Under the pieces are notes generated by a model. It did not search any database. It saw nothing but the letters and a program-made list of their open reading frames with translations, and was not told the DNA's origin. From Syntrophobacteraceae bacterium (GTDB taxonomy: Bacteria > Desulfobacterota > Syntrophobacteria > Syntrophobacterales > Syntrophobacteraceae), in contig JAGPLX010000024.1 of NCBI GenBank assembly GCA_018053185.1, positions 3,529 through 37,067 of the forward strand: DNA of 33,539 nucleotides. The letters are read 5' to 3'. The position numbers and the translations under genes were made by a program. The first letter of the stretch is position 1; each line of letters begins with the position of its first letter. This document shows positions 8,797 to 16,851 of this stretch, one piece after another.

Positions 8797-9462
8797 TCAA
8801 TGGAGCCATTTACCGATTCGGTTCCAGCGGACATAGCTGTCGTTTGCCTGCCACGTGAATTCCCCGTCCCGGTTCCATGACCAATAGATGATAAAAGCTT
8901 TTCCTTTCAATTCCTTGACGTCCACGAACTTCCAGAACCTGCTGTCGTAGCTCTCGTCCCGGTTGTCTCCCATGACGAACAAAGAATTGGGAGGAACGAT
9001 GATGGGACCCATGTTGTCCCGGGGGCTCAGACCGGCCGGCATAATTTTGCTGTCATTGAAAACAGCGTAAGGTTCTTGAAGCCTTTGGTCGTTGACGAAT
9101 ACGATTTTATCTCGTATACATACCGTATCCCCAGGTAACCCAATGACTCTTTTGATAAAATCTTTGGAAGGGTCCACAGGATACCTGAATACGATGATAT
9201 CCTGCCGTTTGGGATCCGAAAAGTGGAGGAGTTCTTTGTTCCAAAAGGGGACCTTGATTCCGTAGACAAACTTGTTTACCAGAATGTGGTCCCCGATGAG
9301 CAATGTCGGTTTCATGGAACCTGAGGGGATCTTGAAAGCCTGAACTATAAAAGCCCGGATGATGAGAGCCAGCAAGATGGCGATGATGATGGCCTCGGCA
9401 TATTCCCTGAGATTGCTCCTGGAGATGGATTTTTCGGCTTCCTTTTCAGACAGAATCGACAA
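8797..9462 (-). CDS. lepB: Signal peptidase I
   Basis: Inner-membrane serine protease that removes signal peptides of Sec/Tat-exported proteins. One N-terminal membrane segment (about residues 21-42) precedes the catalytic serine in PSGSMKPTL (Ser49). The lysine of the dyad is in DFIKRVIGLPGD, and box E is MGDNRDESYDSRFW. A TTG start at 9462 is preferred because GAGGAGG lies nine bases upstream, giving 221 residues. An ATG at 9507 exists but has no ribosome site. It is divergent from pilM. Confidence 0.93.
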   Translation of the reverse strand: MSILSEKEAEKSISRSNLREYAEAIIIAILLALIIRAFIVQAFKIPSGSMKPTLLIGDHILVNKFVYGIKVPFWNKELLHFSDPKRQDIIVFRYPVDPSKDFIKRVIGLPGDTVCIRDKIVFVNDQRLQEPYAVFNDSKIMPAGLSPRDNMGPIIVPPNSLFVMGDNRDESYDSRFWKFVDVKELKGKAFIIYWSWNRDGEFTWQANDSYVRWNRIGKWLH

Positions 9463-9531
9463 AGTGTATTTCCTCCTCTGGAGATGGTGTAATCCGCGCG
9501 GATGCATGGTGGCGTTACTGTAATAAGTTTC

Positions 9532-9561
9532 TTGCAAGTTTTCAAGGAAGGATGGTAAACT
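9532..9561 (+). promoter_or_regulatory. Candidate sigma70-type promoter for pilMNOQ
   Basis: TTGCAA (9532-9537) and TAAACT (9556-9561) are separated by 18 bp, 58 bp before the pilM start, in the short region between divergent lepB and pilM. Each hexamer matches consensus at four of six positions. Sequence resemblance only. Confidence 0.3.
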
Positions 9562-9619
9562 AGGAACGTCTTGAAATCCCAATGGAAATCTTGCGTACAC
9601 TCGAGGGCGAGCCCACTCT

Positions 9620-10669
9620 ATGTTTCGAAAAAAAGAAAATACCGTCGGTTTGGATATTGGGTCCCACAGCATCAAAGTAGTCCAGGTCGGTTCCAAGGAC
9701 GGATCCCTCAGACTTTTAAACCTGGGAATTGCCTCGGTTCCGCACGACGCCTTTGTTGATGGGAGAGTGAGCAAGAGCGATCTGGTGGTCAAACGTATCC
9801 AGGAGCTGGTAAACCACTTGAAGATCAAGGACAAAGTCGTGGCTACTTCCATCTCGGGCTACGAGGTGATGATCAAGAAGATCGAGTTGCCCACGATGAC
9901 GGAAGAGGAACTGGAAAATCGGATGCAGGCTGAAGTGGGCCAGTATATTCCCTACAACGTTGAAGAGGTGGATGTTGATTATCAGATCTTGGATGTCGTG
10001 AAAGATCGCCCCAGTTACATGGATGTCATGCTGGTTGCGGCCAAGAAGGAGTCGGTGAACGATTATGTGAGCCTGATTCGAACGGCTGGCTTGGATCCGG
10101 TCGTGGTGGATGTGGATTTCTTTGCATTGAGCAATGCCTATGAAGCTACGTACGGGTTGAGAGAAGAAAATCTGGTGTTGCTCGATATCGGTGCCAACAA
10201 GGCGATCATGAATATTGTTTCCAATGGAATCCCTATCTTTATGCGAGGGATTTCCATTGGTGGAGGTCAGATCACCCATCGAGTTCTCGACCATTTCAGG
10301 GTGTCTCCGGAAGAAGCTGAACGCCTGAAATTGGGGGATGCCTCCGGTAGAGTCCTTTGGCGGGACTTGGAAGACATATATGTTTCGGTGGTCCAGAACT
10401 GGGTGAATGAGTTTCAGCGTGCGGTGGATTTTTATTTCAGCAATTTCCCGGATCACAAGATCAGCCGCATATTCCTGAGCGGTGGTTCGTGCAGAATTCC
10501 CGGGCTGGACCGGTTGCTTCAGGAAAGCATGGAAGTTCCCGTGGAACTGTTCAACCCGCTTTCCCGCATCGAGCATGACTCGAAGGTGTTTGATTCCGCC
10601 TATCTCGAGCACGTGGGACCGCAAATGGCCGTATCTTTGGGACTGGCTTTAAGAAAGGCTAGGTTGTAA
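9620..10669 (+). CDS. pilM: Type IV pilus assembly actin-like ATPase PilM
   Basis: Cytoplasmic actin/FtsA-fold protein that binds the PilN N-terminus and links the pilus alignment complex to the motor. The phosphate-1 motif VGLDIGSHSIK is at residues 9-19, phosphate-2 is LLDIGANKA, and the adenosine region is FLSGGSCRIPGL. The length of 349 residues is typical. It heads a tight operon: its stop overlaps the pilN start (TAATG). No anomalies. Confidence 0.95.
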   Translation: MFRKKENTVGLDIGSHSIKVVQVGSKDGSLRLLNLGIASVPHDAFVDGRVSKSDLVVKRIQELVNHLKIKDKVVATSISGYEVMIKKIELPTMTEEELENRMQAEVGQYIPYNVEEVDVDYQILDVVKDRPSYMDVMLVAAKKESVNDYVSLIRTAGLDPVVVDVDFFALSNAYEATYGLREENLVLLDIGANKAIMNIVSNGIPIFMRGISIGGGQITHRVLDHFRVSPEEAERLKLGDASGRVLWRDLEDIYVSVVQNWVNEFQRAVDFYFSNFPDHKISRIFLSGGSCRIPGLDRLLQESMEVPVELFNPLSRIEHDSKVFDSAYLEHVGPQMAVSLGLALRKARL

Positions 10670-11256
10670 TGATCCAGATCAATTTGCTTCCGGTCCGAAC
10701 CCGCAAAAGGAGGGAAACAGGAAAGCAATTCATCGCTCTGTACCTTCTCAGCATTTTGTTGGCAGGCGGTGTGATTGGCTATCTATGGGTTTCCAAGGAA
10801 GGCGAAATCAACCATCTCAACAGGCGGCTGTCCCAACTACAGGCGGAGGTCCAGAAGTTTGCCCGGTACGAATCCCTGTTGCGGGAACTGAAGAGCAAGA
10901 AGGAGGTTGTTGATCGAAAACGTTCCGTGGTGGAGGATCTGCAGAAGGATCGAGACAGTATCGCGCGGTTGCTCGCCGTCATCAGTGTTGAGATCCCTGC
11001 CGAGAAGATGTGGTTCGAGAGGCTGGCTCAAACGGCCAACAGTGTGACCTTCGATGGTGTTGCCTTGAGCAATGAGGCAATTGTGGAGTTCATGCGCAAC
11101 CTGGAATCGTCACCGTACGTGGAAAAGGGCAGTATCAACCTGACCCATTCCCGGCAGACGATGAAAAGCGACATGAAATTAAGAGAATTCCAAATAACCT
11201 GTCGCTTCTATCCCTTTTCCGAAGTCCAGAGACTACTGAAGGCAAAGGCATCATGA
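10669..11256 (+). CDS. pilN: Type IV pilus assembly protein PilN
   Basis: Bitopic inner-membrane protein of the pilus alignment complex. The conserved N-terminal INLLP(V)R motif (residues 4-9) is the PilM-binding peptide. One membrane segment (about 24-45) is followed by a coiled coil (about 50-105) and a ferredoxin-like periplasmic domain. Of normal length at 195 residues. It overlaps pilO by ATGA. Confidence 0.93.
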   Translation: MIQINLLPVRTRKRRETGKQFIALYLLSILLAGGVIGYLWVSKEGEINHLNRRLSQLQAEVQKFARYESLLRELKSKKEVVDRKRSVVEDLQKDRDSIARLLAVISVEIPAEKMWFERLAQTANSVTFDGVALSNEAIVEFMRNLESSPYVEKGSINLTHSRQTMKSDMKLREFQITCRFYPFSEVQRLLKAKAS

Positions 11257-11876
11257 GAAAGAATCTCCTACCCGTCGGTCCTCTCCTGGAGAAGCTGTCC
11301 ACTCTCACTCAACTTCAAAAGGCATTGGTCATCGCGATCACGATCCTTGTCATGGGGGTAGGTTTCTACTTTCTCAAGTATCAGGATCAGACCGCCAGGG
11401 TTAAGAAACTGCGTGCAGCCATCGCGGATCAGGAGAAGAAGCTCAATTCCTTAAAGCAGGCCTCGATTGAGGTGGCTGCCTTGCAGAAAGAACTGGAACA
11501 AGCCGAAGAGGAATTCGCGCGTTTGTTAAGTTTCCTGCCGGATCAGAAAGAGATACCCGGTTTGCTGGAAAAGGTCTCTCAGCTGGGGGCGCAAGTGGGG
11601 CTTGAGAATATCCTTTTTCAGCCGCAGGCGGAGATGCCCAAGGAATTCTATGCCATGATTCCTGTCCGCCTGGATCTCATCGGAACCTATCATGAGCTGG
11701 GGATTTTTTTCGACAGGATCAGCAAGTTAAACCGCATATTGAAGGTGGACAATGTCACCCTGACGCGACAAAAGGATTCGGCTCGCCTCCAAGTAAACTG
11801 CACCGTCGTGACGTATCGTTTCGTGGAAAAACCCCCTCAGCCTGCGTCTGCGGTACCTTCGGCCAAGAAGAAGTGA
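11253..11876 (+). CDS. pilO: Type IV pilus assembly protein PilO
   Basis: Inner-membrane partner of PilN: one membrane segment (about residues 24-43), a coiled coil (about 48-95) and a small alpha/beta domain containing IPVRLDLIGTYHELGIFFDRIS, the characteristic PilO core. It has 207 residues. A 66-bp gap with a fresh ribosome site separates it from pilQ; the usual pilP gene between them is absent. Confidence 0.93.
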   Translation: MRKNLLPVGPLLEKLSTLTQLQKALVIAITILVMGVGFYFLKYQDQTARVKKLRAAIADQEKKLNSLKQASIEVAALQKELEQAEEEFARLLSFLPDQKEIPGLLEKVSQLGAQVGLENILFQPQAEMPKEFYAMIPVRLDLIGTYHELGIFFDRISKLNRILKVDNVTLTRQKDSARLQVNCTVVTYRFVEKPPQPASAVPSAKKK

Positions 11877-11942
11877 TACGGGCAGCCTTTCGAGATCCGT
11901 CCGGGAAGAGAGAACCCCAAAATCCTTTGAGGGAGGAGAGAG

Positions 11943-13856
11943 ATGGCTGGAATGAATGATCTTAGGGGATGTATGAGAGGGTTCATGGGCTCGATCCTGG
12001 TCCTCCTGTGCTGTTCGGGATGCGCTGCCACCGGCCCCGGTGGGAAAGGTGCAGCGGCGGATATTCCCTCGGTGGGCATGGAAACAGGGAGGTCAAAAGA
12101 GGCGGGGGTCGGGCTGAAACGGACCAACAGTCTTGTGGGGGTTCAGGTGCAGGACCTTGCGGACGAGACGGTTGTCCGCCTGGTCGGAAACGGCTCATTT
12201 CAGGACTACCAATTCAGACGGCTGGGGGAGGACAGGTTTGTATTGGAGTTGGGAGACGTCACCAACAAGGACGTTCTACCTACTCTCCCTACTTCTTCCA
12301 AGCGAGCCAGGCTGGTTTACGGGGACACCCAAAGCGCTCGGGGTATACAGATCATCGGGGCTCTCAAGGGAACTCTGGATCGGTATGTTCTCAACGACGT
12401 GGGAAACGATCTACTCCTTACCCTCTATCTGACCGACGCAAAGAGTACTCCTCCCGCAACCCCCGTAGCCCAGGAGTCTCCAGCCCCGCAGACAGCCAAG
12501 AAGACTACGGCGAAGTCCCAGGCAAAGACCTCGGCGCCCGGGCACTCGAAGACAACCCAGGCCCCGCCACCCAAGGCATCGGTGGAGACGCAGGCGCAGG
12601 TCGGTTCTCCCGAGGGAATGGATCCTCTAAGGAAACGTTACACAGGAAAGCCCATCAGCCTGGATCTGCTCGATGCGGACCTGAGAAACGTCCTTCGGCT
12701 CATCGCGGACATTACAGGTAGCAACATCGTTATCGAGCCCGATGTGGCTGGAAGAGTGACGCTACGGGTGGACCAGGTTCCTTGGGATCAGGTCCTGGAC
12801 ATGGTATTGTCCATGAATGATCTCGGGAAAGAGCAGCTGGGAAATGTCATTCGCGTCGCCAGGCAGGCGAAGTTGAAGGACGAATGGAAAGAACAGACTC
12901 AGAGTCTCAAGGCCAAGCAGGAGCTCATCGAAGCGGCCAAGGACCTGGGGGAGATTTCGACGGCCTATCTCACGGTGAACTATGCATCTCCAGGGGATAT
13001 CGCGGCCAAAATCTCCGAAATCAAGAGTGAAAAAGGGAAGATCTCCGTCGACGAGCGCACCAGTTTGATTCTTTACTCGGACTACCCCGCCCGGATTGCC
13101 GCAGCCAGGGAACTGCTGGCGCGGTTGGACAAAGCAACCCCCCAGGTATTGATCGAGGCCAGGATAGTCACCATGAACTCCGAGCTGAGCCGGGAACTCG
13201 GAGTTGACTGGAAGTTGCAGACCAGCCACATCACCAAATCCAGCACCATCCCTCCGTTCACCCAGGATTTTGCCGTCAACAGTCCCCCCTCCACGCTTTT
13301 TGGCTTTACCTGGGCCCAGGTGATCGGGGAAACCCTGGTGAACGTGGATTTGAAGCTCTCGGCACTCGAGACGGCGACTCAACTCAAAGTTATGGCTGCG
13401 CCCAGGGTCCTCACCCTCAATAATGTCAAGGCGGTCATCACCCAGGGAACACAGATCCCATACATGGAATTGAGCGAATCGGGTGCCGTGGCTGCTACCC
13501 AGTTCAAAGACGCAGTCTTGGAACTCCAGGTGACCCCTCATATCACTCCCGACCAGAAGGTGAGACTCGAGATCCAGGCCAAGCAGGATGAGCCGACTAC
13601 CGTTACGGGGGCGACGCAACCGGGAATCGATACCCGTAAAATCACTACAGAGTTGCTGGTGGATGACGGAAACATCGTGGTCATCGGGGGAGTGATCAAG
13701 AACAGGGATACCTATGCTCGATCCGCCACCCCCGGAGTCCACAGAATTCCCATCCTCGGACGTTTGTTCAAAACGGAAAGCGACGAGGTGCGAAGAACGG
13801 AGCTTTTGATCTTCATCAGTCCAAAAATTGTGGAACCCACGAGAAACCCCGTGTAA
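11943..13856 (+). CDS. pilQ: Type IV pilus secretin PilQ, lipoprotein form
   Basis: Outer-membrane secretin through which the pilus is extruded. Order: signal sequence with lipobox-like end at Cys27; AMIN domain (about 55-160, peptidoglycan targeting); Pro/Thr/Lys-rich linker (about 165-215); STN domain (about 230-280, ISLDLLDADLRNVLRLIA); secretin N domain; C-terminal secretin barrel (ETATQLKVMAAPRVLTLNN...ITQGTQIPY...VVIGGVIKNRD). The start has GAGGGAGGAGAGAG directly upstream. Usual PilQ is handled by a separate PilP lipoprotein; here no PilP gene is present and PilQ itself seems lipidated. At 637 residues it is slightly short and has a single AMIN domain. Confidence 0.93.
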   Translation: MAGMNDLRGCMRGFMGSILVLLCCSGCAATGPGGKGAAADIPSVGMETGRSKEAGVGLKRTNSLVGVQVQDLADETVVRLVGNGSFQDYQFRRLGEDRFVLELGDVTNKDVLPTLPTSSKRARLVYGDTQSARGIQIIGALKGTLDRYVLNDVGNDLLLTLYLTDAKSTPPATPVAQESPAPQTAKKTTAKSQAKTSAPGHSKTTQAPPPKASVETQAQVGSPEGMDPLRKRYTGKPISLDLLDADLRNVLRLIADITGSNIVIEPDVAGRVTLRVDQVPWDQVLDMVLSMNDLGKEQLGNVIRVARQAKLKDEWKEQTQSLKAKQELIEAAKDLGEISTAYLTVNYASPGDIAAKISEIKSEKGKISVDERTSLILYSDYPARIAAARELLARLDKATPQVLIEARIVTMNSELSRELGVDWKLQTSHITKSSTIPPFTQDFAVNSPPSTLFGFTWAQVIGETLVNVDLKLSALETATQLKVMAAPRVLTLNNVKAVITQGTQIPYMELSESGAVAATQFKDAVLELQVTPHITPDQKVRLEIQAKQDEPTTVTGATQPGIDTRKITTELLVDDGNIVVIGGVIKNRDTYARSATPGVHRIPILGRLFKTESDEVRRTELLIFISPKIVEPTRNPV

Positions 13857-13958
13857 AATGTGACATTCGCCTATGGGCCTGAGGGTTCTCCTCAAGGGGA
13901 AACCAATGTGAGTGCGGCGTTTGCGTGCGGGTTTGGGAGCAAGGGGGAAACATCGAGG

Positions 13959-14639
13959 ATGCTGGTGAGTGCTCTGCTTCGAAGATTCTGTTTTCCATGG
14001 GGTCTGATCTGTTTGATTTTCGTGCTGAATGGATGTTCCATGCAGAAATCCGGTTCCACCCTGGATTCTGCTCACACCCACAAGGGCGTCAAACCCTACC
14101 AGAAAGTCGCCGGTTCGGAGGGAAACCGGGATTCGATTCCTGTGAGGGTGGATTATCTCACTCCCTTGAGTGCCATCAAGAGCCCAGAGTTTTTCGTCTA
14201 CAAGGAGAAACGCAGGCTCTACATCGTCCAGGACCAGGTGCTGGTGCGGGATTACCCGGTGGGTCTCGGATTCTGCCCTAATGGAGACAAGGAGGCGGAA
14301 GGTGACGGGAGGACTCCCGAAGGGAGGTTTTCCATCTGCATGAAAAACAGCTCCAGCCGCTTTTTCAAATCCCTGGGCCTGAGCTATCCCGACAAAAAGC
14401 ACGCAGAAAGGGCTTTTTTCGCCGGGGTGATCACCCCGGCGGAGTTCCGCGACATTCTCCTGGCTTTCGAGAGCAAGGCCATTCCTCCCCAGAATACGGT
14501 TTTGGGAGGAAAGATCTTCATCCATGGAGGAGGGGCCCACAGAGACTGGACTGACGGGTGTGTGGCCCTTTACAACAGCGACATGGAAGAGCTCTTTCAG
14601 ATCGCTGCGGTGGGGGCTCCCGTCTCCATTCGCCCCTGA
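13959..14639 (+). CDS. L,D-transpeptidase (YkuD) lipoprotein
   Basis: Predicted periplasmic lipoprotein: a hydrophobic signal ends in the lipobox LNGC at Cys26. The YkuD domain spans about residues 80-225 with the active-site block HGGGAHRDWTDGCVAL, the cysteine being the nucleophile. Such enzymes form 3-3 peptidoglycan cross-links or anchor proteins to the wall. The start at 13959 is chosen because it gives a proper lipoprotein signal; an in-frame GTG at 13860 would add 33 unlikely residues. It follows pilQ by about 100 bp and may read through from the pil operon. Confidence 0.87.
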   Translation: MLVSALLRRFCFPWGLICLIFVLNGCSMQKSGSTLDSAHTHKGVKPYQKVAGSEGNRDSIPVRVDYLTPLSAIKSPEFFVYKEKRRLYIVQDQVLVRDYPVGLGFCPNGDKEAEGDGRTPEGRFSICMKNSSSRFFKSLGLSYPDKKHAERAFFAGVITPAEFRDILLAFESKAIPPQNTVLGGKIFIHGGGAHRDWTDGCVALYNSDMEELFQIAAVGAPVSIRP

Positions 14640-14958
14640 ATCGGCCGGCAAGGGTACAATAGGGATACAACTGGAACAGTAAAAACCAAATAATTTCCAT
14701 ATCATGTAGATTTTGTTTTCTGGATTCATTGGGAAAAATGAAAATAAGGGGGACGTTTTGGGGTGTATCTTGACCAGGTTACCCCCAGTCAAAGCCGTTC
14801 CCGACCTTACACTGATGATTCCACAAACTGCCAAAATTTGCCTCACCTCATACCCCGCCGCAGAAGTTGAACGCCATGATGCCCCATAACGGCACCCATG
14901 GGAAAGCAGCAGATCTATTTTCTGCTCTTTAGTACCGCTTGCGTCCCGTCCGCCATCC
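14640..14958. other. Non-coding, AT-richer intergenic stretch
   Basis: No convincing gene on either strand. Base composition is more AT-rich than the flanks. It is the left part of a 570-bp gene-free region that continues into repeats; a long antisense frame over pilQ enters it but is a shadow. Confidence 0.4.
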
Positions 14959-15008
14959 ACGTCACCCCATCGACCATGTGCACTACGTCATCCCATTGAC
15001 CATGGGCA
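14959..15008. repeat. Two 24-bp direct repeats
   Basis: Two copies at 14959-14982 and 14985-15008 share the pattern ACGTCAyCCCATyGACCATG with three mismatches overall, and a partial third start (ACGTCACCCC) follows at about 15020. Function unknown; possibly the debris of a dispersed intergenic repeat. Confidence 0.6.
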
Positions 15009-15025
15009 GCACGCCACCCACGTCA

Positions 15026-15060
15026 CCCCGGCAGGTTTTAAGCCGGGGTCCAGGGTTTTT
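15026..15060 (+). terminator. Hairpin with downstream T run
   Basis: CCCCGGC (15026-15032) pairs with GCCGGGG (15042-15048) across a 9-nt loop, followed seven bases later by five T. It could terminate plus-strand transcription coming from the L,D-transpeptidase gene, but the spacing to the T run is long. Confidence 0.35.
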
Positions 15061-15083
15061 AGCTTGGAAGAAGAATAAAAAAC

Positions 15084-15118
15084 CTGGATTCCGGCTCAAA
15101 GGCGCTGCCGGAATGACG
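15084..15118. repeat. Dispersed hairpin repeat, copy 1
   Basis: Carries CTGGATTCCGGCTCAAAG followed by a sequence closing the stem ATTCCGGC/GCCGGAAT and ending in AATGACG. A shortened copy is at 23609-23637. The form is that of short intergenic repeats scattered in many proteobacterial genomes. Confidence 0.6.
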
Positions 15119-15212
15119 AGATGAAAGTCTGTCCTTTATGGACACCTATTCTGCGGAGTTGTAGTGAGCATTCGCTCTCCTCTGGTCGTGACCGTCTTTT
15201 AAGGAGCCAATC

Positions 15213-15719
15213 TTGGACCGGTCTGTGAAATGCCCGACATGCGGCGGTGAACATTTCGCCTTTCAAAGGGGGACTACCATTTTGAAGAGAGTGGACTGGA
15301 CAATGTTGATCTCACCAACGTGGAGATGGGGATCTGTGGCGACTGCGGCGAGAAGGTTGTCTCGATTCCACGTTCATCGGAACTCATGAAACGGATCGGA
15401 GAGAGCATCCTGCTCAAGCCGACAAATCTCAACGGTGCCGAAATCCGGTTCCTTCGCAAGAACCTCCGTCTAAAAATCCATGAATTTGCTCAATTGCTCG
15501 GAGTGGATCGGGTTACCGTCTCCAGATGGGAAAATGAGCACGAGAAGCCATCGAGATCCGCTGATCGATTAGGTGCGCCTGACCTGTGCCGTGGAAGCAA
15601 AGACTGGTGAGACCGCGGTGGAACAGTTGCGAAAGAATTTCAGGAAGGAAGAAACCGATTCCAAGGTGGATTTTTTCGTGTCGCTGCCATTGGCATCGCA
15701 GGAAGCATCCGGTTATTGA
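15213..15719 (+). pseudogene. Frameshifted YgiT/MqsA-like zinc-finger HTH gene
   Basis: Starts at TTG 15213 with AAGGAG six bases upstream. The first frame gives VKCPTCGGEH, a YgiT-type zinc-finger half. One base seems missing in a run of five G near 15270; the next frame supplies VEMGICGDCGE (second Cys pair) and an XRE-type helix-turn-helix ending in DRVTVSRWENEHEKPSRSADRL. A second shift near 15570 is needed to reach a C-terminal stretch ending at the TGA at 15717-15719. Such proteins are antitoxins or autoregulators of toxin-antitoxin pairs; no toxin gene is adjacent. Two shifts argue for decay rather than a single sequencing error. Confidence 0.7.
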
Positions 15720-15723
15720 ATGA

Positions 15724-15960
15724 TCAATCCGGTTCAGCAGTCTGTCCGTCAGGCTTCTTTTTTATGACCCAGTACATTTGCTTGTGGTGATGAGACTCCA
15801 ATTGCTCCAGGGCCTTGAGTGCCAAACCCTGTTCTGCATACTCGGTCACCAATACACGGACCCCGTTGTCATCCTGCCGCCACAGTTGCCAAATGGGTCG
15901 TTTGTCGGAGGAATCGCACTCACCTGGCATGCTCAACAACTCGTCCACCATGTTCTCCAT
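15724..15960 (-). CDS. Small conserved-looking protein, unknown function
   Basis: A 78-residue soluble protein beginning MENMVDELL, with Trp-rich segment PIWQLWRQDDNG, an AEQGLALKALEQLESHHHKQ helix and YWVIKKK. The balanced composition and the GGAG upstream of the ATG at 15960 support real coding; a TTG at 15972 is an alternative. The alternation of a short strand, helix and strand recalls SPOR-like or small alpha/beta sensor folds, but I cannot assign a family. It stands alone, convergent to the broken antitoxin-like gene. Confidence 0.6.
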   Translation of the reverse strand: MENMVDELLSMPGECDSSDKRPIWQLWRQDDNGVRVLVTEYAEQGLALKALEQLESHHHKQMYWVIKKKPDGQTAEPD

Positions 15961-16012
15961 CACGCTCCACAATCATTTGGAGCAACCACAAGGGCAAAAA
16001 GTGAGTTCAACG

Positions 16013-16036
16013 TAAAGAATCGTCCAAAAATAACCT
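16013..16036 (+). repeat. IS end, ISAzo13-type terminal repeat
   Basis: TCCAAAAATAACCT with flanking bases matches 20 of 24 positions of the sequence at 30757-30780. Both read inward toward transposase remnants, so this is probably the left terminal repeat of a decayed ISAzo13-like element. Confidence 0.5.
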
Positions 16037-16238
16037 GGAATGGTGCAGAAGGCGAAGTGGACATCCAAGAGTTTTGAGAACATCCGGGAGGAGTTGGGCT
16101 GGAGCGGCTATAAGGTCAGTGCGACTACCATCGGCAAGATTCTTCGTGAACAACCGGGATACTTGCTCCATGGGCTCAAAAAAGACGGAGGAAGGTTCCC
16201 CGCACGAGGCTCAATTCGAATACTTGAACCGCGATCGA
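16037..16238 (+). pseudogene. ISAzo13-family transposase fragment
   Basis: Translates to KWTSKSFENIREELGW, VSATTIGKILREQPGY and, after a one-base shift in the A run near 16180, KKTEEGSPHEAQFEYLNR. This is the middle helix-turn-helix/linker part of ISAzo13-type transposases. The N-terminus and the catalytic domain are missing. The left terminal repeat sits directly upstream, so an internal deletion is implied. On the right it stops abruptly at a HAD-gene duplicate. Confidence 0.7.
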
Positions 16239-16575
16239 CGCCTCGCTGACCATCCATATCCTGAGGGCAGACATCTTCGGAAGCGTTCGGGAAGCCGTTG
16301 GGGGCCTTCCCTGTCAACTCGCCGTCATTCCGGTTGATCGGCAGGCCGAGGCGAAATTGGCCTACCTTGTCGAACTGAGTCCGGAAGCCCGTGTTTGCAT
16401 CTGGAACGACCGCCTCATGCTCAAAGAAGCAGCCTTTGGCATGGCTCTCATCCATGCCGAGGGTGCAGCTCCTGAAGCCATCCTTGCCGCCGATATGGAA
16501 AGTTGCAGCATCCTGGAGGCATTCCACCTGCTCTGCCGGTCGCTCCGTCTAATCGCCACCTGCGTTTCTGGTAAT
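16239..16575 (+). pseudogene. Truncated duplicate of the HAD gene at 21.9 kb
   Basis: Nearly identical in DNA to 21982-22329 (the C-terminal two thirds of the intact HAD gene), including a long exact stretch around CGTCATTCCGGTTGATCGG. It lacks the N-terminal catalytic aspartate region. About nine bases are also deleted where the intact copy encodes GNGRNDR, destroying the metal-binding motif. It begins exactly at the end of the transposase fragment, indicating an IS-associated rearrangement. Confidence 0.85.
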
Positions 16576-16851
16576 GCACCCTCACCTTTTTTATTCGTGG
16601 GGGCAGAGTGGCGTATAGCTCGCATCAATGCCAAATACATTTTACCATCAATATTAACTATTTGCCATCGAACATCTTTGAATTTATGGGTTAGCCGCGG
16701 CCTTGAGGCGGCACGACTCTGCCTCGCTCCAAAGATGATTCAGCATGGTTCTGCTTCGTTGAAGAGCATAATTGACCTGGGAGCCGCCTGATAAGGGAAA
16801 CAGGACTGCTCTGGTCAGGATTTCCCGCCCATTACTCATTTGGAAAAGAAG

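Noticed and set aside
8117-8836. 239-codon plus-strand frame
   Set aside because: Shadow of the NadE/GAF/ANTAR gene.
12762-14960. 732-codon open frame on the minus strand
   Set aside because: It lies opposite pilQ and the L,D-transpeptidase gene, both with clear family motifs; its translation is low in hydrophobic structure and matches nothing. A codon-bias shadow.
16357-16791. 144-codon ORF as an intact gene
   Set aside because: It is the 3' part of the truncated HAD duplicate running into non-coding sequence.
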